Shown here: positions 7,337 through 14,135 of the stretch, piece after piece
Position numbering within the stretch: the stretch's first letter is position 1
Layout: the number at the start of each line of letters is the position of its first letter
Assembly (NCBI GenBank): GCA_002476495.1
Contig: DLKL01000003.1
Span: forward strand, 1-23,507
Reading direction: 5' to 3'
Source of the DNA: Lachnospiraceae bacterium UBA7589
Lineage (GTDB): Bacteria > Bacillota > Clostridia > Lachnospirales > Lachnospiraceae
Length of the DNA stretch: 23,507 nucleotides
Program-made: the position numbers and the translations under genes
Notes under the pieces: generated by a model
What the model was told of the DNA's origin: nothing
Database searches by the model: none
The model's input: only the letters and a program-made list of their open reading frames with translations

Positions 7337-8050
7337 ATGAAGAAATGGGTTAAAATCATTCTGGTAGGTCTTACCCTGGCAATTTTACTGGTTGCGGGGA
7401 AACAGGCCTTTGGGTATATTTACAATGAAAAGCTTATAAGTGAATATAATGATGAAGAATATGATATGAATACAAAGCCTCTTTTTTTCGCAAATTGCTT
7501 TGAACCCTGTGTTGCATATTATAACCGGGGTAATATATGCTATAAGAAGGAAAATTATGAGGAAGCTATTGATAATTACAAAATGGCTTTGGAAAAAAAT
7601 CCCGGTGAAGTAAAGGAATGTTCAATCAGAATTAATCTTGCCCTTGCAATGATATACAATATGGGGGAGGACTATGCCCAGCCGGAAAAAATAGACCAGT
7701 CCATTAAAATTCTTGAGGAAGCCAGGGATATATTGCTTGAAAAGGGCTGTGCGGCAGATGACGGTAAGGGACACAGTGAGACTGCACAGAAGCTGAAAGA
7801 GGAGATAGATGCTCTTATTGAAAAGCTGAAAGAAGAAAAAGAGTCACAGGAGAACAATCAGAACAACCAAAATCAGAACCAGAATCAAAATAATGCCCAA
7901 GGAGAGCAGGAGGACCCTGATCAGGAACTGATGGAGCAGCTTCAGCAAAATCAGGCTGACGCCCATCAGGAAAGAGAGGAGAATCTGGAACAGCAGGAGT
8001 CAGACAATTATAATTACAATTGGAATAGTAATTATGACGGAATATGGTAA
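7337..8050 (+). CDS. Membrane-anchored TPR protein with a Gln/Asn-rich tail (BatC-like)
   Basis: This 237-residue protein begins with KKWVK and a single membrane helix (about 6-22), which puts the rest outside the cell. Residues about 58-91 form a clear tetratricopeptide repeat (YYNRGNICYKKENYEEAIDNYKMALEKNP in outline), with a second helical pair to about 135. A Lys/Glu-rich coiled-coil-like stretch (150-170) follows. From residue 171 to the end the chain is low-complexity: Asn/Gln/Glu-rich, finishing in an aromatic NYNYNWNSNYDGIW. It is the last gene of the Bat-like set and takes the place of BatC; no BatD-like gene follows. It starts 5 bases after the VWA stop with an AAAAGGG site. No clear terminator follows, so read-through into the citrate synthase region is possible. 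Confidence 0.88.
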   Translation: MKKWVKIILVGLTLAILLVAGKQAFGYIYNEKLISEYNDEEYDMNTKPLFFANCFEPCVAYYNRGNICYKKENYEEAIDNYKMALEKNPGEVKECSIRINLALAMIYNMGEDYAQPEKIDQSIKILEEARDILLEKGCAADDGKGHSETAQKLKEEIDALIEKLKEEKESQENNQNNQNQNQNQNNAQGEQEDPDQELMEQLQQNQADAHQEREENLEQQESDNYNYNWNSNYDGIW

Positions 8051-8075
8051 AAATGGTAAAAATCCGGTTAAAATG

Positions 8076-8104
8076 TTGTGCTGTGAAAGGGTTTTTGATA
8101 TAAT
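8076..8104 (+). promoter_or_regulatory. Extended -10 promoter upstream of citrate synthase
   Basis: TTGTGC (8076-8081), a 17-base spacer and TATAAT (8099-8104), with TGA at 8096-8098 giving an extended -10 (TGnTATAAT). It lies 26 bases after the TPR stop and about 150 bases before the citrate synthase start, leaving an untranslated leader of roughly 145 bases in which I see no clear structure. Confidence 0.78.
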
Positions 8105-8257
8105 CATAGGATTGAAGGGATATCCAGGCAATGTGGGAGACAGACTGGATGAAAAAACTGTGCTTAATCCGTATGAAGCATTACAGAATACAGATACAGA
8201 GTAAGTGTATATGATGGATACTTTCAGTAAAGTTCTGTTTTAAAAGGAGATGATATT

Positions 8258-9616
8258 GTGGAAGAAATGAATATTGATATGGACAAAATAATTGAGGAAT
8301 ATGTAGGCTTTTGTAATGATGCCGGAAAGATTGATCAGAATCTATATGAAGAATATGATGTTAAGAGAGGCCTCAGAGATTCTAACGGAAGAGGAGTCCT
8401 TACAGGCTTAACCGAGGTATCTGATGTTATGGGCTTTAAGGTTCAGGATGGTGTAAGAATGCCTATACCGGGAGAATTATACTTCCAGGGCTATGAGGTA
8501 CAGGATCTGGTGAATGGATTTCGCAATAACAAATACGGCTTTGAGGAGACAACATTTCTGCTTCTGTTTGGGAAGCTTCCGACAGAAAAACAGTTGGAGG
8601 ATTTCGTAAGTATATTGGAGGAGTTAAGAGAACTGCCGGGGTCGTTTAACAGGGATGTAATTATGAAGGCTCCAAGCCGTGACATGATGAATGTCCTGCA
8701 AAAATGCGTACTGACACTTTATTCGTATGATCCTAATCCTAATGATATAAGTATCAAAAATGTGCTTAGCCAGTGCCTTAAGCTTATTGCCCAGCTGCCG
8801 GTTATGGCTGCTTACGGCTATCAGGCCTACAGGCATTACTATCTTGAAAAAAGCCTTGTTATTCACAGACCAAAGAAGGGACTTTCAACAGCAGAGAATA
8901 TATTGAGACTTCTCAGAACGGATGGTAAATACACTGACCTGGAGGCAAAGGTACTTGATGTGTGCCTTGTTATTCATGCTGAACATGGTGGAGGTAATAA
9001 TTCTACCTTTACAACTCATGTGCTTTCATCTACGGGAACAGATACTTATTCTGCTGTAGCAGCATCTTTAGGGTCCCTTAAGGGACCACGTCATGGTGGT
9101 GCCAATCTCAAGGTGCAGCAGATGTTTAATGATTTAAAGGAAAATGTCAAGGATTGGGAAAATGAAGATGAGATTAGTGAATATCTTCAGACTCTTCTTG
9201 ACAAGCAGGGCTTTGATAAGTCCGGGTTGATATATGGAATGGGACATGCTGTTTATAGTGAATCGGACCCAAGAGCTGTCATATTAAAGAGATATGCGAA
9301 GAAGCTCTCAGAAGAAAAGGGACTGGAGGAAGAGTTTGCCCTTTATGACAGAGTTGAAAAAATAGCTGCAGAGCTTATAGGTATCCAGAGGAGAACCTTT
9401 AAGGCTGTCAGTGCAAATGTGGATTTTTACAGTGGATTTGTATATACTATGTTAAAGCTGCCAATTGAAATATTTACACCTATATTTGCTATTTCAAGAA
9501 TATCAGGCTGGTCTGCCCATAGGATTGAGGAGCTGGTTAATAACGGCAAGATAATAAGACCGGCGTACAAATTCGTAGGTACACACAAAGAATATACACC
9601 TATTGAAAAAAGGTAA
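8258..9616 (+). CDS. gltA: Citrate synthase
   Basis: This 452-residue enzyme condenses acetyl-CoA and oxaloacetate to citrate at entry to the TCA/glutamate branch in the cytosol. Catalytic residues are in place: H243 in AEHGGGNN, H279 in GPRHGGAN, H330 in GMGHAVY and D389 in NVDFYSG. The Arg of DPR (339) and GSLKGPRHGG match the substrate-binding region. Length and sequence style fit the type I synthases of Clostridia, which are longer than the usual bacterial form at the N-terminus. The start is GTG at 8258: an AAAAGGAG site sits 8-9 bases upstream, whereas the ATG at 8267 would be too far from it. It has its own promoter and is separated from the next gene by 84 bases. Whether it is citrate- or methylcitrate-forming cannot be settled by eye; citrate is more likely. 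Confidence 0.95.
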   Translation: MEEMNIDMDKIIEEYVGFCNDAGKIDQNLYEEYDVKRGLRDSNGRGVLTGLTEVSDVMGFKVQDGVRMPIPGELYFQGYEVQDLVNGFRNNKYGFEETTFLLLFGKLPTEKQLEDFVSILEELRELPGSFNRDVIMKAPSRDMMNVLQKCVLTLYSYDPNPNDISIKNVLSQCLKLIAQLPVMAAYGYQAYRHYYLEKSLVIHRPKKGLSTAENILRLLRTDGKYTDLEAKVLDVCLVIHAEHGGGNNSTFTTHVLSSTGTDTYSAVAASLGSLKGPRHGGANLKVQQMFNDLKENVKDWENEDEISEYLQTLLDKQGFDKSGLIYGMGHAVYSESDPRAVILKRYAKKLSEEKGLEEEFALYDRVEKIAAELIGIQRRTFKAVSANVDFYSGFVYTMLKLPIEIFTPIFAISRISGWSAHRIEELVNNGKIIRPAYKFVGTHKEYTPIEKR

Positions 9617-9700
9617 TACCGGGCTTTCCCTGTAACAGAGTCATTTTTATTATGGGGAGAGCCTGCTTATTAAAAGGACAAAGTATGGAAAGGTTTAATT

Positions 9701-10561
9701 ATGTGGATTGCCAATGACTGGAATGAATACGAAATAATTGATTGCTCTGAGGGAGAAAAGCTGGAACGATGGGGTAAATACATTCTGCTTAGACCGGATC
9801 CCCAGGTTATATGGGATACTCCAAGGCAGAATCCTGCATGGAACAGCCTGAATGGGCATTATCATCGCAGTAAAAGCGGAGGCGGAGAATGGGAATTTAA
9901 AAAGCTGCCACAGCAATGGAGTATACATTATAAGGAGCTTACATTTAATCTTAAGCCTTTTGCCTTCAAACATACAGGACTCTTTCCTGAGCAGGCTGTA
10001 AACTGGGACTGGTTTGGGGAAAAAATCAGAAATGCAAAAAGAGAAATAAAAGTACTTAACCTTTTTGCCTATACCGGAGGGGCTACTCTTGCAGCGGCGA
10101 GTGCGGGAGCAAAGGTTACCCACGTTGATGCTTCAAAGGGCATGGTAGGATGGGCTAAGGAAAATGCGATATCTTCAGGTCTGGGAGATGCACCTGTAAG
10201 ATGGCTGGTTGATGACTGCATAAAATTTGTTGAAAGGGAAATCAGGCGTGGAAACAAATATGATGGTATAATTATGGATCCTCCATCTTACGGAAGAGGA
10301 CCCAAAGGAGAAATATGGAAGCTGGAGGAAAAAATATATCCGTTTATCCGGCTGACATCGGAGCTCCTTTCAGAAGAACCTTTGTTTTTTCTTGTCAATT
10401 CCTACACTACAGGTCTGGCACCGGCTGTTCTTACATACATGATTTCTTCCACTGTAGCAAAAAAACTGGGAGGAAGTGTTGAATCCTCAGAAATTGGACT
10501 TCCTGTTACGGAAAGCGGGCTTGTTTTGCCTTGTGGGGCATCAGGCAGATGGAGTAGATAA
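9701..10561 (+). CDS. Class I SAM-dependent methyltransferase (COG1092-like, RNA type)
   Basis: The 286-residue protein has a short N-terminal beta-rich part and a Rossmann methyltransferase domain from about residue 110. Motif I is VLNLFAYTGGATLAAASAGA (about 118-137); the acidic loop is HVDASKGMVGWAKENA (about 141-156); motif IV is MDPPSYGRGPKGEIWKLE (about 191-208). DPPSYGRGPKGEIWKLE is typical of the COG1092 group that includes 23S rRNA cytosine/guanine methyltransferases such as RlmI and RlmK, but the PUA domain of RlmI is absent. The exact RNA target is unknown. A GGAAAGG site precedes the ATG. It heads a compact run with cardiolipin synthase (13-base gap). No strong promoter or terminator is visible in the 84 bases upstream. 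Confidence 0.88.
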   Translation: MWIANDWNEYEIIDCSEGEKLERWGKYILLRPDPQVIWDTPRQNPAWNSLNGHYHRSKSGGGEWEFKKLPQQWSIHYKELTFNLKPFAFKHTGLFPEQAVNWDWFGEKIRNAKREIKVLNLFAYTGGATLAAASAGAKVTHVDASKGMVGWAKENAISSGLGDAPVRWLVDDCIKFVEREIRRGNKYDGIIMDPPSYGRGPKGEIWKLEEKIYPFIRLTSELLSEEPLFFLVNSYTTGLAPAVLTYMISSTVAKKLGGSVESSEIGLPVTESGLVLPCGASGRWSR

Positions 10562-10574
10562 AAGGGGGTAAGGC

Positions 10575-12146
10575 ATGAGCAAAAATACAAAGCACTCAAA
10601 GATAGGTTCCACCAATATGTCAAGAAGAATATCCGTTATTAAAGTTGCTATAGTGGCTTTGCTTGTACTTCTACAAATTGTAGTAATAATATCCTTTTAT
10701 GGCTTGATGGGTGAGTATATAATTTATTGGAGAGTTTTCTCCCAGCTGTTAAGCATATTTGTAGTATTGTATATAATTAACAAAAGAGATAATCCTGCAT
10801 ATAAGCTAAGCTGGGTTATACTGGTTCTTTCGGCACCTATTGTGGGAGGTGCCTTGTATGTCTTTCTGGCAGGTAACAGAACCAGACTCAAATTTATAAG
10901 AGAGGCATTAGAAAATCACCTGGATACATTTAAATATACCCCTCATGATGACAGTGAACAAAGGGAAATAAGAGAACTGAGTAAGAGTGCCAGTGTACAG
11001 TCAAATTATATATCCAGATATGCAGGCTACCCGGTATATAAAAATACAGCAGTAAAATATTTTTCACTGGGAGAAGAAAATTTCAAGAGTCTTGTGGCGG
11101 AACTGGAAAAAGCAGAACATTTCATTTTTATGGAATACTTTATCATCAAGCAGGGCATGATGTGGGATACTGTTTTGGAAATACTTGCCCGTAAGGTAGA
11201 AAACGGAGTAGATGTAAGACTGATATATGATGATGTAGGATGTGCCATGTGGATGCCTTCAAGGTTTTTAACGGAGATGAGGGAGCTGGGAATAAAGGTA
11301 GTGCCTTTTAATCCCATCGCCCCTGTAGTCAATCTGAGGCAGAATAACAGGGATCACAGGAAGATTACGGTGATAGATGGCTACATTGGATTTACAGGAG
11401 GCATCAATCTGGCAGATGAATATATAAATATTGATTCCAAATTCGGACACTGGAAGGATACAGGAATAATGCTTAAGGGGGATGCTGTATGGAATCTCAC
11501 CCTTATGTTCCTGCAGACCTGGAGGATGCTTACCGGTGAGGATGAGGACTATTCAGTATTTAACGGAAAGAATTATAACACACTTCCTGATTTTTCGGAC
11601 GGATATATACAGCCTTATGGAGATACACCGGTGGATTCTGAGATTGTAGGAGAAAATATATACCTTAACATGATAAATAAAGCAAAGTATTATGTTTATA
11701 TTATGACCCCTTATCTTATTATAGACAATGAAATGATGACAGCGCTGACGCTTGCGGCGAAAAGTGGTATAGATGTAAGGATAATTACTCCCGGAATACC
11801 GGATAAGAAGATGGTATACATGGTTACCCAGTCCTACTACAGTGAGCTTATAGAGGCAGGTGTAAAAATCTATAAGTATACACCGGGATTTATTCATGCG
11901 AAAACAGTCGTGGTTGATGATGTGGTTGCAACAGTTGGCACAATTAATTTTGATTTCAGAAGTCTGTACCTGCATTTTGAATGTGGGGTATGGATGTTTA
12001 ACTGTGGCACCATATATGAGATAAAGGAAGATTACATGAAAACCCTGGAGAACTGTGAGCAGGTTACTCTGGAGGAGATAAATAAGACAAGTAGTATAAA
12101 AACATTCTGGCAGAGTATATTAAGGCTCATCGCCCCTCTGCTGTAA
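10575..12146 (+). CDS. cls: Cardiolipin synthase (phospholipase D family)
   Basis: This 523-residue membrane enzyme joins two phosphatidylglycerol molecules to give cardiolipin and glycerol. It has N-terminal membrane helices (about 22-45, 52-68 and 80-99), as in bacterial Cls. Two HKD motifs are complete: H261-x-K263-x4-D268 in HRKITVIDGYIGFTGGIN, and H441-x-K443-x4-D448 in HAKTVVVDDVVATVGTINFD. FDFRS after the second motif is also typical. The first 20 residues are hydrophilic and basic, slightly longer than in many homologues; a second ATG at codon 15 is a possible alternative, but the GGGGG-type site at 10563-10567 suits the ATG at 10575. It is packed between the methyltransferase and aminotransferase with 13- and 11-base gaps. 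Confidence 0.96.
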   Translation: MSKNTKHSKIGSTNMSRRISVIKVAIVALLVLLQIVVIISFYGLMGEYIIYWRVFSQLLSIFVVLYIINKRDNPAYKLSWVILVLSAPIVGGALYVFLAGNRTRLKFIREALENHLDTFKYTPHDDSEQREIRELSKSASVQSNYISRYAGYPVYKNTAVKYFSLGEENFKSLVAELEKAEHFIFMEYFIIKQGMMWDTVLEILARKVENGVDVRLIYDDVGCAMWMPSRFLTEMRELGIKVVPFNPIAPVVNLRQNNRDHRKITVIDGYIGFTGGINLADEYINIDSKFGHWKDTGIMLKGDAVWNLTLMFLQTWRMLTGEDEDYSVFNGKNYNTLPDFSDGYIQPYGDTPVDSEIVGENIYLNMINKAKYYVYIMTPYLIIDNEMMTALTLAAKSGIDVRIITPGIPDKKMVYMVTQSYYSELIEAGVKIYKYTPGFIHAKTVVVDDVVATVGTINFDFRSLYLHFECGVWMFNCGTIYEIKEDYMKTLENCEQVTLEEINKTSSIKTFWQSILRLIAPLL

Positions 12147-12157
12147 AAAAGGAGGAA

Positions 12158-13348
12158 ATGGCTGGCATTACAGTCATATTAGCTATGGAATTTTCAGACA
12201 GATTAAAATTATTTCACACAGGTATTTTTGCAGATTTAAAGGATAAACAAAATGAGGTTATCGCAAAGGGTGGCTCGGTAATTAATGTATCTGTAGGCAC
12301 TCCTGATTTTGAACCGTTTCCTCATGTTAAGAAGGCGTTTCTTGATGCGGCAAATGAACCGGGAAATTTCGGATATTCCCTCAGGGATTTGCCGGAGCTT
12401 ACCGGAGCGGTTGTAGAGTATTACAGAAAAAGATTTGATGTTGAGATAACAGAGGATATGGTAACCTCTGTTAACGGCTCACAAGAGGGCATAGGGCATA
12501 TAGGTATGGCACTTTGTAACCCTGAAGATGTGGTTTTATGCCCTAATCCGGGATATCCTATATTTGAGGCGGGCTCATTGCTGGCGGGGGCTGATATATA
12601 TTATTACCCGCTTCTTGAAGAAAATGGATTTCTTCCCGATTTTGATTCAATTCCCGAGGATGTGGCAAGAAAAGCGAAATACATAATTATGTCATATCCC
12701 ATGAATCCGGTATGCGTTACAGCACCGCCCAGGGTTTATGATGATCTTATAGCCTTTGCAAAAAAGTATGACATTATTGTCATTCATGACAATGCATATT
12801 CGGACATAATTTATGATGGAAGATATGGAGACTCCTTCCTGCACCATGAGGGGGCTGCTGATGTAGGAGTGGAATTCTTCTCCCTGTCAAAAACCTTTAA
12901 CCTTACAGGAGCAAGAATATCCTTCTGTGTTGGCAACAGGAAAATAGTAGATGCACTAAAAATGTTGCGTTCACAGATAGATTTCGGTGTTTTTATTCCT
13001 ACACAGAAGGCTGCAATAGCCGCTCTGACAGGTCCCTTGGAGCCTGTAAAGGAGCAGTGCCTGAAGTATCAGGAAAGGAGAGATGCCCTGTGTCAGGGAC
13101 TTAGAAATATCGGATGGGATGTTCCGGACTGCGAAGGAACTATGTTTATGTGGGCTCCGATTCCCCCAAAATTCAAAACAAGTCAGGAATTTTGTATGGA
13201 GTTGATTGATAAGACAGGAATCTTTGTGACTCCGGGAACCGCCTTCGGAACTCTTGGAGAGGGATATGTGAGATTCGCCCTGACAAAGACAGTAGAGGAA
13301 TTTGAAGAGATAATTAAAATTATAGGAGATAGCGGAGTATTAAAATAG
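12158..13348 (+). CDS. PLP-dependent class I/II aminotransferase
   Basis: This 396-residue fold-type I aminotransferase transfers an amino group between an amino acid and a 2-oxo acid. PLP contacts are visible: N183 in PMNPV, D211 in HDNAY, K245 in FSLSKTFNLTGARI (Schiff-base lysine) and R372 in YVRFAL (substrate carboxylate). The style is close to LL-diaminopimelate aminotransferase-like and alanine/aspartate-type enzymes, so the substrate is not determined. The start is uncertain. ATG 12158 has a GGAGG site only 3 bases away. ATG 12185 (MEFSDRLKLF) better matches where family members begin but has no visible site. It lies in the run with cls and ends directly against the TetR gene. Confidence 0.92.
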   Translation: MAGITVILAMEFSDRLKLFHTGIFADLKDKQNEVIAKGGSVINVSVGTPDFEPFPHVKKAFLDAANEPGNFGYSLRDLPELTGAVVEYYRKRFDVEITEDMVTSVNGSQEGIGHIGMALCNPEDVVLCPNPGYPIFEAGSLLAGADIYYYPLLEENGFLPDFDSIPEDVARKAKYIIMSYPMNPVCVTAPPRVYDDLIAFAKKYDIIVIHDNAYSDIIYDGRYGDSFLHHEGAADVGVEFFSLSKTFNLTGARISFCVGNRKIVDALKMLRSQIDFGVFIPTQKAAIAALTGPLEPVKEQCLKYQERRDALCQGLRNIGWDVPDCEGTMFMWAPIPPKFKTSQEFCMELIDKTGIFVTPGTAFGTLGEGYVRFALTKTVEEFEEIIKIIGDSGVLK

Positions 13349-13918
13349 ATGAGGGAAAATGAAAAGAGGGATACCAAAAACCAATTGGCACTGACCTTAA
13401 AGGAGCTCATTAGCCATACACCTATGGAAAAAATAACGGTTAAGGATATTACGGATAAATCAGGTGTAATCAGACCTACATTTTATAATCACTTTACAGA
13501 TAAGTATCAGGTGCTTGAGTATATAATCAGGAGAGACCTGTTACTGCCGATAAAGCCGTTGCTTGTAAATGAAATGATTACCGAGGGGCTTACCCTGCTT
13601 TTTTCCAACATGCTTAAGGACAGGAATTTTTACGAAAAAGCGATAAAAATAGAAGGGCAGAATTCCTTTGAAAGTATAGCAAGACAAGAGGTTACCAAGC
13701 TTCTTGTGGAGGTAATAACCGAAAAAAAGGGAGGAGGGCATTACAAATATTATTGGCTTTCCCGTGAGACCATAGCTGAATATTATGCCCAGTCCATGTG
13801 CTATGTGGCCATAGCCTGGATTAAGAGGAATTTTATGATATCTCCAAAGGAGCTGGCAGAAATATACGAATATATTACCAAAAATTCTATGATGGACATA
13901 TTGGAGGAGTTTGTTTAG
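13349..13918 (+). CDS. TetR/AcrR-family transcriptional regulator (DhaS-like)
   Basis: The 189-residue protein has an N-terminal TetR DNA-binding domain: KNQLALTLKELISHTPMEKI, then the helix-turn-helix ITVKDITDKSGVIRPTFYNHF (about 29-49) and DKYQVLEYI. The C-terminal ligand/dimer domain resembles the class that includes the DhaS activator, with YYAQSMCYVAIAWIKRN (about 145-161). The ATG directly follows the aminotransferase TAG with no gap and only a weak GGAG-like site at 13326-13329, so it probably depends on coupled translation. A terminator lies 75 bases after the stop. The next genes are an MMPL exporter and a secreted partner, common targets of TetR regulators, which makes them the most likely regulon. 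The effector is unknown; repressor or activator cannot be told from sequence. Confidence 0.92.
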   Translation: MRENEKRDTKNQLALTLKELISHTPMEKITVKDITDKSGVIRPTFYNHFTDKYQVLEYIIRRDLLLPIKPLLVNEMITEGLTLLFSNMLKDRNFYEKAIKIEGQNSFESIARQEVTKLLVEVITEKKGGGHYKYYWLSRETIAEYYAQSMCYVAIAWIKRNFMISPKELAEIYEYITKNSMMDILEEFV

Positions 13919-13993
13919 ACTACCTACATAAATACCGAAAAGTTTAAAAAAGTAAACACAAAAGCTAAATTGTATTTTAAATAGTTACACAAA

Positions 13994-14028
13994 AAAAGGA
14001 TTGGATATTCATTATATCCGGTCCTTTT
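13994..14028 (+). terminator. Hairpin terminator after the TetR gene
   Basis: Left arm 13994-14008 (AAAAGGATTGGATAT) pairs with right arm 14014-14028 (ATATCCGGTCCTTTT) over all 15 positions, two of them G-U. The loop is 5 bases. The A run on the left and T run on the right make it readable as a terminator in both directions. It separates the cls-aminotransferase-TetR run from the exporter genes. Confidence 0.85.
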
Positions 14029-14055
14029 CATATTATATAGACGAAAAAGACAGAG

Positions 14056-14108
14056 CCGGGGAGTTAAGCCGGAGGATAGTTTAACCGGGAGTTGGCTGAC
14101 AACCGGGG
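14056..14108. repeat. Cluster of CCGG-cored repeats upstream of the MMPL exporter
   Basis: Between the terminator and the exporter start, CCGG cores occur at 14056, 14069, 14085 and 14103. Two extend as near-direct repeats, CCGGGGAGTT (14056-14065) and CCGGGAGTT (14085-14093), and a third, CCGGAGGATAGTT (14069-14081), is a longer variant. GTTAA/TTAAC and GTTG/CAAC inverted pairs flank them. The position suits a regulator-binding region or the mRNA leader of the exporter; no consensus promoter stands out nearby. Confidence 0.35.
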
Positions 14109-14135
14109 TATCATAAAAAGAAAGAAGTGAGATGA

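Noticed and set aside
8073..8200. Small open frame (about 42 codons, starting MLCCERVFDI) between the TPR gene and citrate synthase
   Set aside because: It overlaps the extended -10 promoter at 8076-8104, has no ribosome binding site and resembles no known protein.
9619..9667. Possible terminator after citrate synthase (GGCTTTCCC... / ...GGGGAGAGCC)
   Set aside because: The arms are imperfect, the loop is over 20 bases, and no T run follows.
9695..10123. Minus-strand open frame of 142 codons opposite the COG1092-like methyltransferase
   Set aside because: It is a mirror of a well-supported gene, has no family resemblance, and all other genes here are on the + strand. The same holds for the other minus-strand frames in the window.
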